A stretch of 64,000 bases of DNA, taken from the NCBI GenBank assembly GCA_024234735.1, contig JACKNV010000005.1, positions 124,001 to 188,000 on the forward strand, given 5' to 3'. Shown one piece after another: positions 1-9,349 of the stretch. The notes below the pieces were generated by a model. That model made no database searches. It saw only the letters and a list, made by a program, of their open reading frames with translations, and was not told the origin of the DNA. This stretch comes from Pseudomonadales bacterium. GTDB lineage: Bacteria; Pseudomonadota; Gammaproteobacteria; Pseudomonadales; Halieaceae. The stretch's first letter is position 1; each line of letters starts with the position of its first letter. The position numbers and the translations under genes were made by a program.

Positions 1-83
1 AAATTGGTAATTTTTCACAGTATACGAAGGGTCTGGAGATTAGTAGAATTAATTATACTTATCGGTCTATTAGATAAACTAAT

Positions 84-1037
84 ATGCGCTTGGAAAACAG
101 CGAGTTACGCGCCTTTCGCGCGGTGATCGAGGAGGGCGGCTTCAAGCGAGCCGCCGCCGCTCTGCACATCAGCCAGTCGGCGGTCAGCCAGGCCGTGGCC
201 GGCCTGGAGGCCAAGCTGGAAACCCCGCTGATCCAGCGCGGCAAGGAACTGCGCCTGAGCGACGTGGGCAAGCGCCTGTTCGAGCACGCGGTGGATGTAT
301 TGCGCGAGGAGCAGCAGGCTCTGGAGGACATCGCCCAACTCAAGCGCGGCAATGCCGAAACCCTGAGCCTGGCCCTGAGTGCCTCCATCAACCGCTTTTA
401 TGCGCCGCAGTTAATAAGTGCTTACTATCAGCTGCACCCCCAGACACGAATGAAAATTGCCGAACTGCCGGGCCGCAGCATCATCTCGGAGGTGCTGGCC
501 GGCAATGCCGAGCTGGGCCTGGGCCCGTTCCAGAAGCAGATGTCAGCGTTCACGACCATCCCCCTGTACAGCGATTCCCGTCATTTGGTGGTGAGCCCGC
601 GGCATCCGCACTATCAGCAGATGATGCGCGGCGACGAGAAGGCGCTGAAGCTCACCCCGCTGATTACCTCGGCCCTGGACAACCCCGACATGCGCCCCTC
701 CATCCTGCGCATCCGCGACCAGTTCAGCACCGTATGGGAGGTGAGCAGCCTGGCGCTGCGCATCCACATGGTCGCGGAGGGTATGGGAGTGACCTTCATC
801 GACCGCAAGCTGCTGCAGGAGCACCCGGCCTGCGCCGACTTCCACATCATGAGCGACCTGTCCTTCGGCAGTATCGCCAAGGAGGTCGGTCTGTATTACC
901 GGGTGGGGCGGGCGCTGAGCAGCAGCGCCCGGGATTTCATCGCCCTGTGCCAGCGTTTCTGGGGCCCCGCTGCAGGGGGCGAGCACCGCCCGCCGCTCAC
1001 AGCTCGCGGCGGGAGACGCCCTCGAAGCCGAGGATGA
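84..1037 (+). CDS. LysR-family transcriptional regulator
   Basis: A 317-residue LysR-type regulator. The N-terminal winged helix-turn-helix spans about residues 4-62 (LRAFRAVIEEGGFKRAAAAL, then HISQSAVSQAVAGLE). It is followed by the linker helix and a substrate-binding-like effector domain at about 90-300. LysR proteins usually control a neighbouring or divergent gene in response to a small ligand. The upstream partner lies outside the window, so the target cannot be named. The last 40 bases overlap tail-to-tail with the convergent reductase gene. The C-terminal 25 residues are rich in Gly and Arg and look like low-constraint sequence read from that overlap. No clear ribosome site precedes the ATG. 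Confidence 0.9.
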   Translation: MRLENSELRAFRAVIEEGGFKRAAAALHISQSAVSQAVAGLEAKLETPLIQRGKELRLSDVGKRLFEHAVDVLREEQQALEDIAQLKRGNAETLSLALSASINRFYAPQLISAYYQLHPQTRMKIAELPGRSIISEVLAGNAELGLGPFQKQMSAFTTIPLYSDSRHLVVSPRHPHYQQMMRGDEKALKLTPLITSALDNPDMRPSILRIRDQFSTVWEVSSLALRIHMVAEGMGVTFIDRKLLQEHPACADFHIMSDLSFGSIAKEVGLYYRVGRALSSSARDFIALCQRFWGPAAGGEHRPPLTARGGRRPRSRG

Positions 1038-2070
1038 AATCGGCACCGAATAGCGCCGCGGGAGTGCGGAAGCCGGCGTGGTCGGCGGGCAGCTCACCCG
1101 CGAGCACCCGGCGAGCGATTTCGCTGGCGGTCTCGGCCGTCAGGGCATAGCCTTCTGGCGTGCGCAGGTGGCTGCGCGCTATATTGCCCGCCGCATCGCT
1201 GGCGGTGGCCACGAAATCGGCGTGGCCGCTGGCGCGGGCCGTGGCATCCGGCCCCTCGGGCAGCTTCTGCACCAGCCGTTTGAGCAGCCTCTGCACCGGT
1301 GGCCACTGCCAGATGGCGCGGCTGCGGCCGGCCAGTGCCATGAACGGCTGCGCACCGGGCAGCGCCAGGCGCATGAACACCGCGATGTCGGGTATACCGG
1401 TGGTGCGCCAGGCGGTGGCGATATCGCCCCAGGGTATGCCGATCATGTGCAACCGCTCGCCGTCCAGTTCGATGCTGCGGCTGTCGGCGCCCATGCGTCG
1501 CTCTACCAACTCCCCGCCGGCACGTACCACGTTGGGCTTGCCCAGCGCCTCGACAAAACTGTTGGCGGTGCCGCGCGACGGCAGCTCGAGCAGGCGGATG
1601 CACAGTTCCAGGCGCCGTGCCTGGGGCAGGCGCTCCTTCATGTGCAGGGCGAGGCAATCGCTGGGGACCACGTCGGCGCCGACGCTGGGCATGAGCAACA
1701 GCCCGGCCCGGGCGAATGCCGTAGTGCGCGCCGCGAGGGCCTCGATCACCGGGTATTCGCCGGTGATGTCCAGGTAATGGGCACCGGCGGCCAGACAGGC
1801 CGTGGCCAGCGGCGCTGCGGTTTGCGAAAAGGGGCCGGCGCAGTTCAGTACCACGGCAACGCCGTCCAGCGCGGCATGCGCCGCCGCGGCGTCGTCCAGG
1901 GAGAAGGCGCGATGTTCCAGGCCGGTTTGCCGCCCCAGGGCGGCCGCCCGGTCCGCGCTCCTGCCGGCGACCACGGGCCGCAACCCGCGGCGCAGCGCCG
2001 CTTCCACCACCAGCTGGCCGCTGTACCCGTAGGCCCCGTAAACCAGCAACTGTGCGCCCCTGGTAGCCAT
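997..2070 (-). CDS. Saccharopine dehydrogenase-like NAD(P)-binding reductase (trans-acting enoyl reductase type)
   Basis: A 357-residue cytoplasmic oxidoreductase. The N-terminal Rossmann fold carries a glycine-rich GAYGYSG motif at residues 12-18, then a VLNCAGPF strand-turn and the YLDITGEYP segment. These are typical of the saccharopine dehydrogenase-like family that includes the trans-acting enoyl reductases of lipid synthesis. The substrate is not predictable. I chose the ATG at 2070 because AGGGGG lies 7 bases upstream; an in-frame start 21 bases earlier lacks this. The gene converges on the LysR gene and overlaps it by about 40 bases, so it is not obviously its target. Confidence 0.85.
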   Translation of the reverse strand: MATRGAQLLVYGAYGYSGQLVVEAALRRGLRPVVAGRSADRAAALGRQTGLEHRAFSLDDAAAAHAALDGVAVVLNCAGPFSQTAAPLATACLAAGAHYLDITGEYPVIEALAARTTAFARAGLLLMPSVGADVVPSDCLALHMKERLPQARRLELCIRLLELPSRGTANSFVEALGKPNVVRAGGELVERRMGADSRSIELDGERLHMIGIPWGDIATAWRTTGIPDIAVFMRLALPGAQPFMALAGRSRAIWQWPPVQRLLKRLVQKLPEGPDATARASGHADFVATASDAAGNIARSHLRTPEGYALTAETASEIARRVLAGELPADHAGFRTPAALFGADFILGFEGVSRREL

Positions 2071-2276
2071 AGCCGTTCCCCCTGCATGCAAATCCGATGG
2101 CCCTGGCGGCGCGGTGTCGCGCCGGCGGGCAAGGACGTGATTCTACAGCAAGTGCAGGAGCGGTTCAGGGTAACTGGCGCGCTCGGTGGTTATGGGCTAT
2201 AGGTACTTGGTCTTTCCACACCGCGCTGCACCGCTTGGCGGCACGACCCCACGCCAGCAACGCAAGGAGGTCCACT

Positions 2277-2918
2277 GTGATCCCATGGGAATTCGAAGGC
2301 ACCGAGTTGTCTGCCTGTAACTGCAATTACGGCTGCCCCTGCCAGTTCAATGCCCTGCCTACCCACGGCAACTGCGAGGCCATGGTGGGCCTGGTGATTC
2401 ACCGGGGCCACTTTGCCGAGACACGCCTGGATGGTCTCAGGGCGGCCTCCATCATGCAGTGGCCCGGGGCCGTCCACGAGGGCGGCGGGAAATTGCTGGC
2501 GGTGATCGACGAGGCGGCCGACGAAGCCCAGCGGCGGGCGCTGCTGGCGATTCTCGGTGGCGAGGAGACCGAGCCCGGTGCCACAGTGTTCAATGTGTTC
2601 GCGGCCACCTACGATGAGGTGTTCGAGCCGCTGTTCAAGCCCATCGATATCGCCATCGACGTGGATGCCAGGGTAGGGCATGTGAAAATACCCGGGGTGG
2701 GCGAGAGCAACGCCACGCCGATACGCAACCCGGTGACCGGTGAACCGCACCGGGCGCGTATCAACCTGCCCGAGGGTTTCGAGTACACGGTGGCGGAGAT
2801 GGGCAGCTCCAGCTGGCGTACCAGCGGCCCGATTGCGGTGTCCCACAGCAACTGCTACGCCCAGTTCGCCCACCTGCACATGAACAACCAGGGCGTTGTC
2901 CGGGACGCGGCCGCCTGA
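2277..2918 (+). CDS. DUF1326 domain-containing protein
   Basis: A 213-residue protein of the DUF1326 family, function unknown. The N-terminus has the Cys-rich signature CNCNYGCPCQF, with closely spaced cysteines suggestive of metal or redox chemistry; this is inference. The start is a GTG at 2277, supported by a strong AAGGAGG site 6 bases upstream; the reading frame is open further upstream but without a site. The next gene encodes a DUF2182 membrane protein 10 bases after the stop. These two families often occur together in proteobacteria, so they probably form a two-gene unit. Confidence 0.88.
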   Translation: MIPWEFEGTELSACNCNYGCPCQFNALPTHGNCEAMVGLVIHRGHFAETRLDGLRAASIMQWPGAVHEGGGKLLAVIDEAADEAQRRALLAILGGEETEPGATVFNVFAATYDEVFEPLFKPIDIAIDVDARVGHVKIPGVGESNATPIRNPVTGEPHRARINLPEGFEYTVAEMGSSSWRTSGPIAVSHSNCYAQFAHLHMNNQGVVRDAAA

Positions 2919-2928
2919 TCCACAGGCC

Positions 2929-3753
2929 ATGACCGGCCACACCGCCACCGAGCGGCTGCTGCGGCGCGAGCGCCTGCTCGTCGTCGCCGGCCTGCTCGGC
3001 GTGTGCTTGTTGAGTTGGGTTTACCTGTTGGACGGCGCCGGCACCGGCATGAGCACCGTGGCGATGACCACCTGGCAGTTTCCGCCGCCGCGTTACGGCG
3101 GAACAGTTGCCGCGTGGCCGGCCGTTTACTGGTTGATCATGGTGGGCATGTGGTGGGTCATGATGATCGCCATGATGCTGCCCAGCGCCGCCCCCATGAT
3201 CCTGTTGTATGCCCGGGTGGTTCGGCACAACCGCAAACCCGCTGCGGGGGCGGTGGTGCCCACTGCGGCCTTCCTGCTGGGTTACCTGGTGGCCTGGTTG
3301 CTGTTCAGCCTGGCCGCCACGCTGCTGCAGTGGCTGCTGGAGCAGGCCGGCCTGGTGCACGGCATGATGATGTGGAGCAACAGTCACACGCTGACCGCAA
3401 TACTGCTGTTGGGTGCCGGCTTCTACCAGCTATCTCCCCTGAAGAACACCTGCCTGGCGCATTGCCGGAGCCCCGCGGCTTTCCTGAGCCGCCACTGGCA
3501 CAACGGCCGGACTGGTGCCCTGCGCATGGGGCTGGTCCACGGCCTGTATTGCATAGGCTGTTGCTGGATGTTGATGTTGTTGCTGTTTGCCGGAGGGGTC
3601 ATGAACCTGGTGTGGATTGCCGGCCTGGCGCTGCTGGTACTGCTGGAGAAACTAGTGCCCCGGCCGGCGCTGGTGGTGCGCTCGACCGGGGTTATGCTGG
3701 TGGCCGCGGGTGCAGTCATGCTGCTGCAGGCCGCGGTGTATGGCTGGGCTTAG
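2929..3753 (+). CDS. DUF2182 integral membrane protein
   Basis: A 274-residue polytopic membrane protein with about six hydrophobic segments. It carries the family's Trp/Met-rich segment (WWVMMIAMMLPS, about residues 73-84), a CLAHC pair and a GLYCIGCCWM helix. These Cys, Met and His residues fit the usual description of DUF2182 as a putative metal-binding membrane protein. The ATG at 2929 is preferred; a TTG at 2896 in the same frame would overlap the preceding gene. It follows the DUF1326 gene closely and is probably co-transcribed. Metal handling with the partner is inference. Confidence 0.88.
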   Translation: MTGHTATERLLRRERLLVVAGLLGVCLLSWVYLLDGAGTGMSTVAMTTWQFPPPRYGGTVAAWPAVYWLIMVGMWWVMMIAMMLPSAAPMILLYARVVRHNRKPAAGAVVPTAAFLLGYLVAWLLFSLAATLLQWLLEQAGLVHGMMMWSNSHTLTAILLLGAGFYQLSPLKNTCLAHCRSPAAFLSRHWHNGRTGALRMGLVHGLYCIGCCWMLMLLLFAGGVMNLVWIAGLALLVLLEKLVPRPALVVRSTGVMLVAAGAVMLLQAAVYGWA

Positions 3754-3801
3754 CCCCGGGCGCTGTGCCGGGAGCGACCTGCCTGTATGGCAGTCGCCGG
3801 G

Positions 3802-6411
3802 CTACTCGCGCCCGGCAGCCACTTTCTGCATGCCCTCCTCGAGTTTCTTGATCTCTTCCGGAGACAGCTGCGGACGGTCGATGGTGATCGTCAGCTTGTT
3901 GAACTTCGCGGTCAGCGGGAAGGGCGGCAGGTAGTCGGCGTCGTCGATGCCGGTAATGGTATCGGAGCCAATATCGAAGCTCTCGTCCCACTGCAGGATA
4001 ATGGGAATCGTCCTTTCCATCTTCTTGGTTTGCACTACCTTGCCATCCACCTTCAGCGTGCCAGTACCTGACCGGCCGATTCCCGAGAAGTTGTTGTAGG
4101 CCATCGTGCCGGCCCCTTCGCCGTCGTACTTGAAGTCGAACTCGATAATGTGCTGGCCTGGCGCGAGCTCATCCGGTGCTTCCCACTTCACCCATTCCAG
4201 GTTGAGCAGGTTCCAGTTGAATACCGGCTTGCCGTCGAGCAGGTAGAAGCCCCAGCCGGCGAAACGCCCGCCGGACGTGACGATCATACCCTCGGCGCCA
4301 CCTTCGGGTACGGTAATGTCCGCCGTCAGGGTATAGGAGGTGTTGAGCAGGTAGGGCGCGTCGCCCTGAGGCACACCGGTCATGGGCCGGGTGTAGACCA
4401 GCTCGGTCAGGCCGGCAGTGAGGCTGGGACGCGGCGCCGCGACCCGGGCACCGACCGATGCGTTGAGGGGCAGCACCTGGTATTTCTTCGCCTCCTCCAG
4501 GAACATCTCCCGCATCTCCTTGACCTTTTCAGGGTACTTGGCAGCTACGTCCTCGGCCTGGTTCCAGCTTTCCTCCAGGTTGTAGAGCTGGAATACCTGG
4601 TTGTTGAGCGGGTCCGTGTTGGCCGCCTGGAACGCCTGCCAGGGCGCCCGGTTGACCTTGGTGCTCATGATCCAGCCGTCGTGATAGAGGGCCCACTGGC
4701 CCATCATCTCGAAATACTGGGTCTTGTGCCGGGATTCAGCCTTGGCATTTTTCTCTTCGAAGGTGTACGCGAAGCTGGTGCCCTCGATGGGTTTCTGCTT
4801 GATGCCGTCCACGAATTCGGGGGCGGAGATACCGGTGGCTTCCAGCAGGGTGGGCACGATATCGATCACGTGAACGAACTGCTCGCGCAGGCCGCCAGTG
4901 TCCTTGATGCCCCTGGGCCAGGACACCACCATGTTCTGGTTGGTGCCGCCGAGGCGGGAGGCGTTCTGCTTGAACCAGTCGAAGGGCGTGTCAAAGGCCC
5001 AGGACCAGCCTGCGGACATATGGTTGTAAGCGAACTCGGTGCCCCAGGCGTCGTAGTACTTCATCTGCACGTCCACCGGTGGGCGCACGCCGTTGAAGAA
5101 GGCGACCTCGCTGAAGGTGCCCTCCGGGCCGCCCTCTGCGCTGGTGCCGTTGTCGCCGTTCTGGTAGATGACAATGGTGTTGTCCAGCTTGCCCAGGTCC
5201 TCGAAAGCCTGGATCACGCGGCCGATCTCGTAATCGTTATACGCCACGTAGGCGGCGAACACCTCGACCTGGCGAATGTAGAGCTTTTTGGCCTCGTCGC
5301 TGAGTTCGTCCCAGGGGGTCAGGAGGTCGTCCGGCCAGGGTGTGAGTTCCAGGTCCGGGGGGATGACGCCGAGCTTTTTCTGGTTTGCAAAAATCCGTTC
5401 CCGCAGCTTTTCGTAACCGTCGTCGAACAGGTGCATGGCGTGGATCTTGTCCACCCACTCCTTGGTGGGGTGGTGCGGGGCGTGGGAGGAGCCGGGCACG
5501 TAGTAGACGAAGATCGGTTGTTCCGGAGCGGTCTGGTGAACGCGATACATCCAGTCTATGGCGTCGTCGGCCATGGCGGTGATCAGGTTCCACTCCGACT
5601 CCTTACCGGTTACCGGCCAGGTCTTGGCCTTGGGATCCGAGCGGTCCATCGTCAGCGTGCTCGGGTAGTCGTTGAAGGGGTAGATCTGGGTCGTGTTGCG
5701 GAACAGGTTCGGCCCCCACTGGTTGGCGTCGCCGCCGACGAAGCCATAGAAGTAGTCAAAACCAAGACCGGTGGGCCACTGGGTGAAGGGCCCCGCCTGG
5801 CTGGCCTCGTAGGTGGGTGTGTTGTGATCCTTGCCAAACCACGAGGTGGCGTAGCCGTTGTCGCGCAGGATGCGGCCGATGGTGGCATTGTCCACGCCGA
5901 TGATGCTGTCATACCCGGGGAAGCCGGTGGCCTGCTCGGCGATCACCCCGAAGCCCACCGAGTGGTGGTTGCGCCCGGTGATGGAGGCCGCGCGCGTGGG
6001 CGAGCACAGCGAGGTGGAGAACATGCGGTTGTAGCGCAGGCCGGCGTTTGCGATGCGGTCCATGGTCGGAGTGGGGATCACACCGCCGAAGGTGCTGGGA
6101 ATACCGAACCCGGCGTCATCGGTCATGATCATCAGGATGTTGGGCGCGTCCTTGGGCGGCACCACGCGCGGCGGCCACCAGGCGGTGGACTGCATCGCGT
6201 TGTCCTTGATTACACCGCCGAACTCGGGGGCCGGCGGTGGCAGCTGCTTGCCGCTGATGGTGGAAGTGGACGCCGGCGAGCCCGGCGTACCGGTGGTTTC
6301 GATCTCGGTGGCGCTAGCGCTGGCGGCGAGCAACACTGCTGCCGCGAGTGTTGCCGGGCGGGTAAAATACCTGCTGCCCGCGCCGCGGATCACTGCTATT
6401 TTCTGTAACAT
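3802..6411 (-). CDS. Arylsulfatase, large, exported
   Basis: An 869-residue sulfatase of the alkaline-phosphatase superfamily. A hydrophobic export signal covers about residues 18-35 (ends ASASA). The metal-site aspartates are in MTDDAGFG (D98, D99). The formylglycine motif CSPTR lies at residues 136-140, followed by TGRNHHS. The C-terminal ~200 residues form an extra beta-rich domain seen in large bacterial arylsulfatases. It should hydrolyse organic sulfate esters in the periplasm after Cys136 is converted to formylglycine. No dedicated maturation gene is visible. A GGAG site lies 7 bases before the ATG. It is the last gene of the minus-strand DUF1254 cluster. Confidence 0.95.
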   Translation of the reverse strand: MLQKIAVIRGAGSRYFTRPATLAAAVLLAASASATEIETTGTPGSPASTSTISGKQLPPPAPEFGGVIKDNAMQSTAWWPPRVVPPKDAPNILMIMTDDAGFGIPSTFGGVIPTPTMDRIANAGLRYNRMFSTSLCSPTRAASITGRNHHSVGFGVIAEQATGFPGYDSIIGVDNATIGRILRDNGYATSWFGKDHNTPTYEASQAGPFTQWPTGLGFDYFYGFVGGDANQWGPNLFRNTTQIYPFNDYPSTLTMDRSDPKAKTWPVTGKESEWNLITAMADDAIDWMYRVHQTAPEQPIFVYYVPGSSHAPHHPTKEWVDKIHAMHLFDDGYEKLRERIFANQKKLGVIPPDLELTPWPDDLLTPWDELSDEAKKLYIRQVEVFAAYVAYNDYEIGRVIQAFEDLGKLDNTIVIYQNGDNGTSAEGGPEGTFSEVAFFNGVRPPVDVQMKYYDAWGTEFAYNHMSAGWSWAFDTPFDWFKQNASRLGGTNQNMVVSWPRGIKDTGGLREQFVHVIDIVPTLLEATGISAPEFVDGIKQKPIEGTSFAYTFEEKNAKAESRHKTQYFEMMGQWALYHDGWIMSTKVNRAPWQAFQAANTDPLNNQVFQLYNLEESWNQAEDVAAKYPEKVKEMREMFLEEAKKYQVLPLNASVGARVAAPRPSLTAGLTELVYTRPMTGVPQGDAPYLLNTSYTLTADITVPEGGAEGMIVTSGGRFAGWGFYLLDGKPVFNWNLLNLEWVKWEAPDELAPGQHIIEFDFKYDGEGAGTMAYNNFSGIGRSGTGTLKVDGKVVQTKKMERTIPIILQWDESFDIGSDTITGIDDADYLPPFPLTAKFNKLTITIDRPQLSPEEIKKLEEGMQKVAAGRE

Positions 6412-6582
6412 TCCAATCTCCTCGTTATGACCCTATGAGTCTGGCGGCGTCAGCCGCAAGGTGCGAAATTCAGACCCACTCAAACCTACAATTCCGTTGG
6501 CATTGTATCTGACACGCCAGATTCACGCTGGGCTGATATATCAAGTGTTTTCCGGGCAGCCCCCCCGTGTGCATCTTCACCG

Positions 6583-8127
6583 CTATGGGGAGACCAGTTC
6601 GATCTCCCCGGGCTGCCAGGTTCCCTTGAACCATGGCTCCAGGGGGCCGTACAGGCGAAGAATGGTGAACCACGTCTGGCCCGGAATGGTCTGTACCCAG
6701 TTGCTTTCCTTGCCGGCTGGCGGCCTGGGCCCGAAATAGACCTCCACGGAGCCATCGGCATTCGCCTGCAAGTCCTTGTCCTGACTGCTGACGCTCGGGA
6801 ACTGCTGATCCGTTTGCAGCATGGAGCGGGTCTGGGTGCTGTACACGATCACCGACCAGAAATTCGCTACCGGTATGCCCGGTGGCAGGTGCAGTTTGTA
6901 GTTCTTGCCGCCGTCCAGGGCGTCACCGTTGGCGTCGAGGGCGGCCCATGGATAGGTGGAGCCCTCGCCGACGATCTTGGTGTCCATTGCCGGGGTTACC
7001 CCGGTGGCGAGAAAGAAAAAGAAGGCGGCCGCATCTAGATTCGCCACTCCCGGCTGCCACTCAAATTGGTAGCCGCCGAAGAAGGGTAGTCGCCAGTTGC
7101 TATTCTCGAAATAGTAGCCGGCGCGATCCCGCATCCTGTAGGTGATTGCTCGCGCCGTGGCATCACCCACCGCGGCTGCCTCGGTGAGGATCTTTTTCAT
7201 GCGCTCGTCGGGCGCGAAAGGCTTGCCCTTCTGGATGCCGATGGAGGCCCAGGTCCCCAGGGTCGTTGGATCGACAGTATCGGTAGGCTCTTCCTGCACG
7301 ACCTGGTTGAGCATCTCCCAGAACTGGTAGCCCGATGGGCCCACCATGTTGAAGGGCTTGCCCGACATGTCAACGAAGGTGGGTGGTGAGTGAGGTTTAC
7401 CGGCATCGGCAAGCGGATATATCCTGGTATGCTTTTTGACCAGGTCCACGCCGGGCTTGGGGTCGCCATTTTCGAGGAAGCTGCGCCACGGAATCCAGAT
7501 GCTGTATGTCGGGCAGCGCACCACATGATACCCCGATGGCACGTTACCGTCGTAGCCCGGGGGCAGCAGGAGATATTTGCCACCCTTGCCCTTGTCCGCC
7601 CCGGTAATACCGACATCGGCTACCCAGTTGTACCACATGTCATCGATGAGCCCGAGTACCTTTGGCGGTACCTCTACGACCAGCGGGCCGTCGTGCAGGT
7701 CCAGCCAGAACCAGCTGTAAACCGTATTGTCATTGGGCGTCAGCATCACGGTGCGCGAGTCCATGAGCTGTTCCCAGATCGGTATAGTGCCGTTCGCCGG
7801 GCCCATCGACAGGATCGCGGTCTTGTTCGACAGTTGATTGACCGGCGGCAAACCCAACAGGTATGCCTCCACGGCGCGCTGGAAGTCCAGGTTGTCGTAC
7901 AACTTTTCGGTGGTGGCCTTGTCCGGGACGCCACTGTTGAAGTGCAGTGTGCCCAGGCGGGTTTCGACCTTGTCGGGTACCGCTACCCCTGGCGGAATTG
8001 CCGTCGAGTACTTGTACTGGGAGTCGGCCGGCGCGCCGGTCAGCGGCTGTGTCATCCCGGGGGTCGCCAGTATGGCGGCCGCGATCATGGCCGGTACCAG
8101 GGACGGTTTCCTTAGCATACGTTTCAT
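6583..8127 (-). CDS. DUF1254/DUF1214 domain protein, exported
   Basis: A 514-residue secreted protein with an N-terminal signal sequence (to about residue 26, ATPGMTQ). It has the DUF1254 module (about 75-210, with NDNTVYSWFWLDL and PTYSIWIPWR) and a C-terminal DUF1214 module (about 380-510, including FWSVIVYSTQTRSMLQ and WFTILRLYGPLEPWF). The biochemical function of these domains is unknown. They are common in marine and soil bacteria near catabolic genes. An AAGGA site sits about 9 bases before the ATG. A second DUF1254 protein is encoded 1.2 kb upstream on the same strand, with an AraC regulator between them. Confidence 0.9.
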   Translation of the reverse strand: MKRMLRKPSLVPAMIAAAILATPGMTQPLTGAPADSQYKYSTAIPPGVAVPDKVETRLGTLHFNSGVPDKATTEKLYDNLDFQRAVEAYLLGLPPVNQLSNKTAILSMGPANGTIPIWEQLMDSRTVMLTPNDNTVYSWFWLDLHDGPLVVEVPPKVLGLIDDMWYNWVADVGITGADKGKGGKYLLLPPGYDGNVPSGYHVVRCPTYSIWIPWRSFLENGDPKPGVDLVKKHTRIYPLADAGKPHSPPTFVDMSGKPFNMVGPSGYQFWEMLNQVVQEEPTDTVDPTTLGTWASIGIQKGKPFAPDERMKKILTEAAAVGDATARAITYRMRDRAGYYFENSNWRLPFFGGYQFEWQPGVANLDAAAFFFFLATGVTPAMDTKIVGEGSTYPWAALDANGDALDGGKNYKLHLPPGIPVANFWSVIVYSTQTRSMLQTDQQFPSVSSQDKDLQANADGSVEVYFGPRPPAGKESNWVQTIPGQTWFTILRLYGPLEPWFKGTWQPGEIELVSP

Positions 8128-8255
8128 CTGGTCATCCTTCTCGCAAGTCGGTGATACGGCTATCTCTCTATAGGTGCACGGGCGGCCCCGCAGCAGGGCA
8201 GTTGGACTTGACCTCGGGGAGTATAGCCAGTAGTTGCCCTCAGGCTTTTACCATT

Positions 8256-9347
8256 TCAGGACAAACTTGGCAGCGCGGGCGTCTCAGAGTGTGGCGGATA
8301 TCCGGCCTGGCCGGCGCGCCAGGTGGTGGGTGTGGAGCCGGTCCAGCGGCGGAAAGCGCGGGTGAAGGCGGCGGTGTTGGCGTATTGCAGCCGCGCGGCA
8401 ATCTCCCCTATGGGCAGACTGCTGTCGTGCAACAGCTGAAGGGCGAGGGCCTCCCGGCACTCTTCGCAGAGTTGGCGGTAGGTGATGCCCGAAGCATGCA
8501 GCCGGCGGCGGAGTGTCCGCGGGTGCATCGAGAGCAGCGCCGCGGCGGAGTCCAGTGAGCCGGATCCACACAGCAGTAGATTGCAGGCGATTCGCCGCAC
8601 CCTCGGCACCACATTGTCACTGGCCCCGACGGCCAGGGCCTCGGCCTGCTCGCGCAGCACCCGGTAGAGGCCGGGGTCGGCGCCGGGTACCGGCCGCTCC
8701 AGCCAGTCGGCCGCGAAGGTCAGCGCCATCCGCTCCGCCGCGAAGGTCGGTGTCAGCCCGAAAACACGTCGGTAGGGTTCCGGGTCATCGGGGCGGGAGC
8801 GCGGCAGCTGGGCGCCCGTGGGTCGCCACCTGGGCCCGCACAGCGTGCCCAGGGCATTGCAGGCGATGGCGGCGCAGGCGTCGTAGACCGACGCGGTTGT
8901 CGTCATCCCCGGCTGGTAGATGGTGTAGCCGAACACCGCCTCCTCGTCGACCACGGCCAGGGTGGGCACCGCGCCGCGATCGTGCAGGTGCATGTACAGC
9001 AGCAGGTTCGACAGGGCTTCCTTCACGGTAGGTGAGTGGCGGGCCACCATGCCCACCAGGCCCACGCAGTCCAGCCCCATCCGCTGCCCGAGCAGGAGCC
9101 CGAAATGGGGGCAGCCGGTGGCTATTGTGCAGGTGTCGAACAGGCGTCCGAGCAGGGTGAACGGGATGGCGTTCTCGGAATTCTCCAGCAACTGCGGGCT
9201 GCATCCGAGGGCGGCGAAAACCGCCTCGGGATCCTGGCCGAGCTCGCGCAGGAGGCTGGGGACTGCCGTCAGCGGCCCCGCGCGCAGGGCGCCGTCGGTG
9301 ATCGCGGCAGACTGCCCGGCAGCGCTGTGCACAGGCTCGCGTTGCAT
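8256..9347 (-). CDS. AraC-family regulator with Arabinose_bd-type N-terminal domain
   Basis: A 363-residue regulator. An N-terminal ligand-sensing domain of the type found in OruR/ArgR-like AraC proteins occupies about 20-210. The C-terminal AraC HTH is at about 250-350, with LPIGEIAARLQYANTAAFTR and FRRWTGSTPTTWR. The start ATG at 9347 comes two bases after the TAG of the upstream DUF1254 gene. This suggests translational coupling, so the regulator is probably made together with its target. A longer in-frame start at 9437 would overlap that gene and adds a segment that looks non-native. Likely targets are the flanking DUF1254 genes; this is inference. Confidence 0.9.
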   Translation of the reverse strand: MQREPVHSAAGQSAAITDGALRAGPLTAVPSLLRELGQDPEAVFAALGCSPQLLENSENAIPFTLLGRLFDTCTIATGCPHFGLLLGQRMGLDCVGLVGMVARHSPTVKEALSNLLLYMHLHDRGAVPTLAVVDEEAVFGYTIYQPGMTTTASVYDACAAIACNALGTLCGPRWRPTGAQLPRSRPDDPEPYRRVFGLTPTFAAERMALTFAADWLERPVPGADPGLYRVLREQAEALAVGASDNVVPRVRRIACNLLLCGSGSLDSAAALLSMHPRTLRRRLHASGITYRQLCEECREALALQLLHDSSLPIGEIAARLQYANTAAFTRAFRRWTGSTPTTWRAGQAGYPPHSETPALPSLS

Positions 9348-9349
9348 GC

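Noticed and set aside
4150..6408. A 752-codon open frame opposite the large arylsulfatase
   Set aside because: It is a high-GC antisense shadow rich in Gly, Val, Arg and His with no family motif, while the opposite strand has a clear sulfatase.
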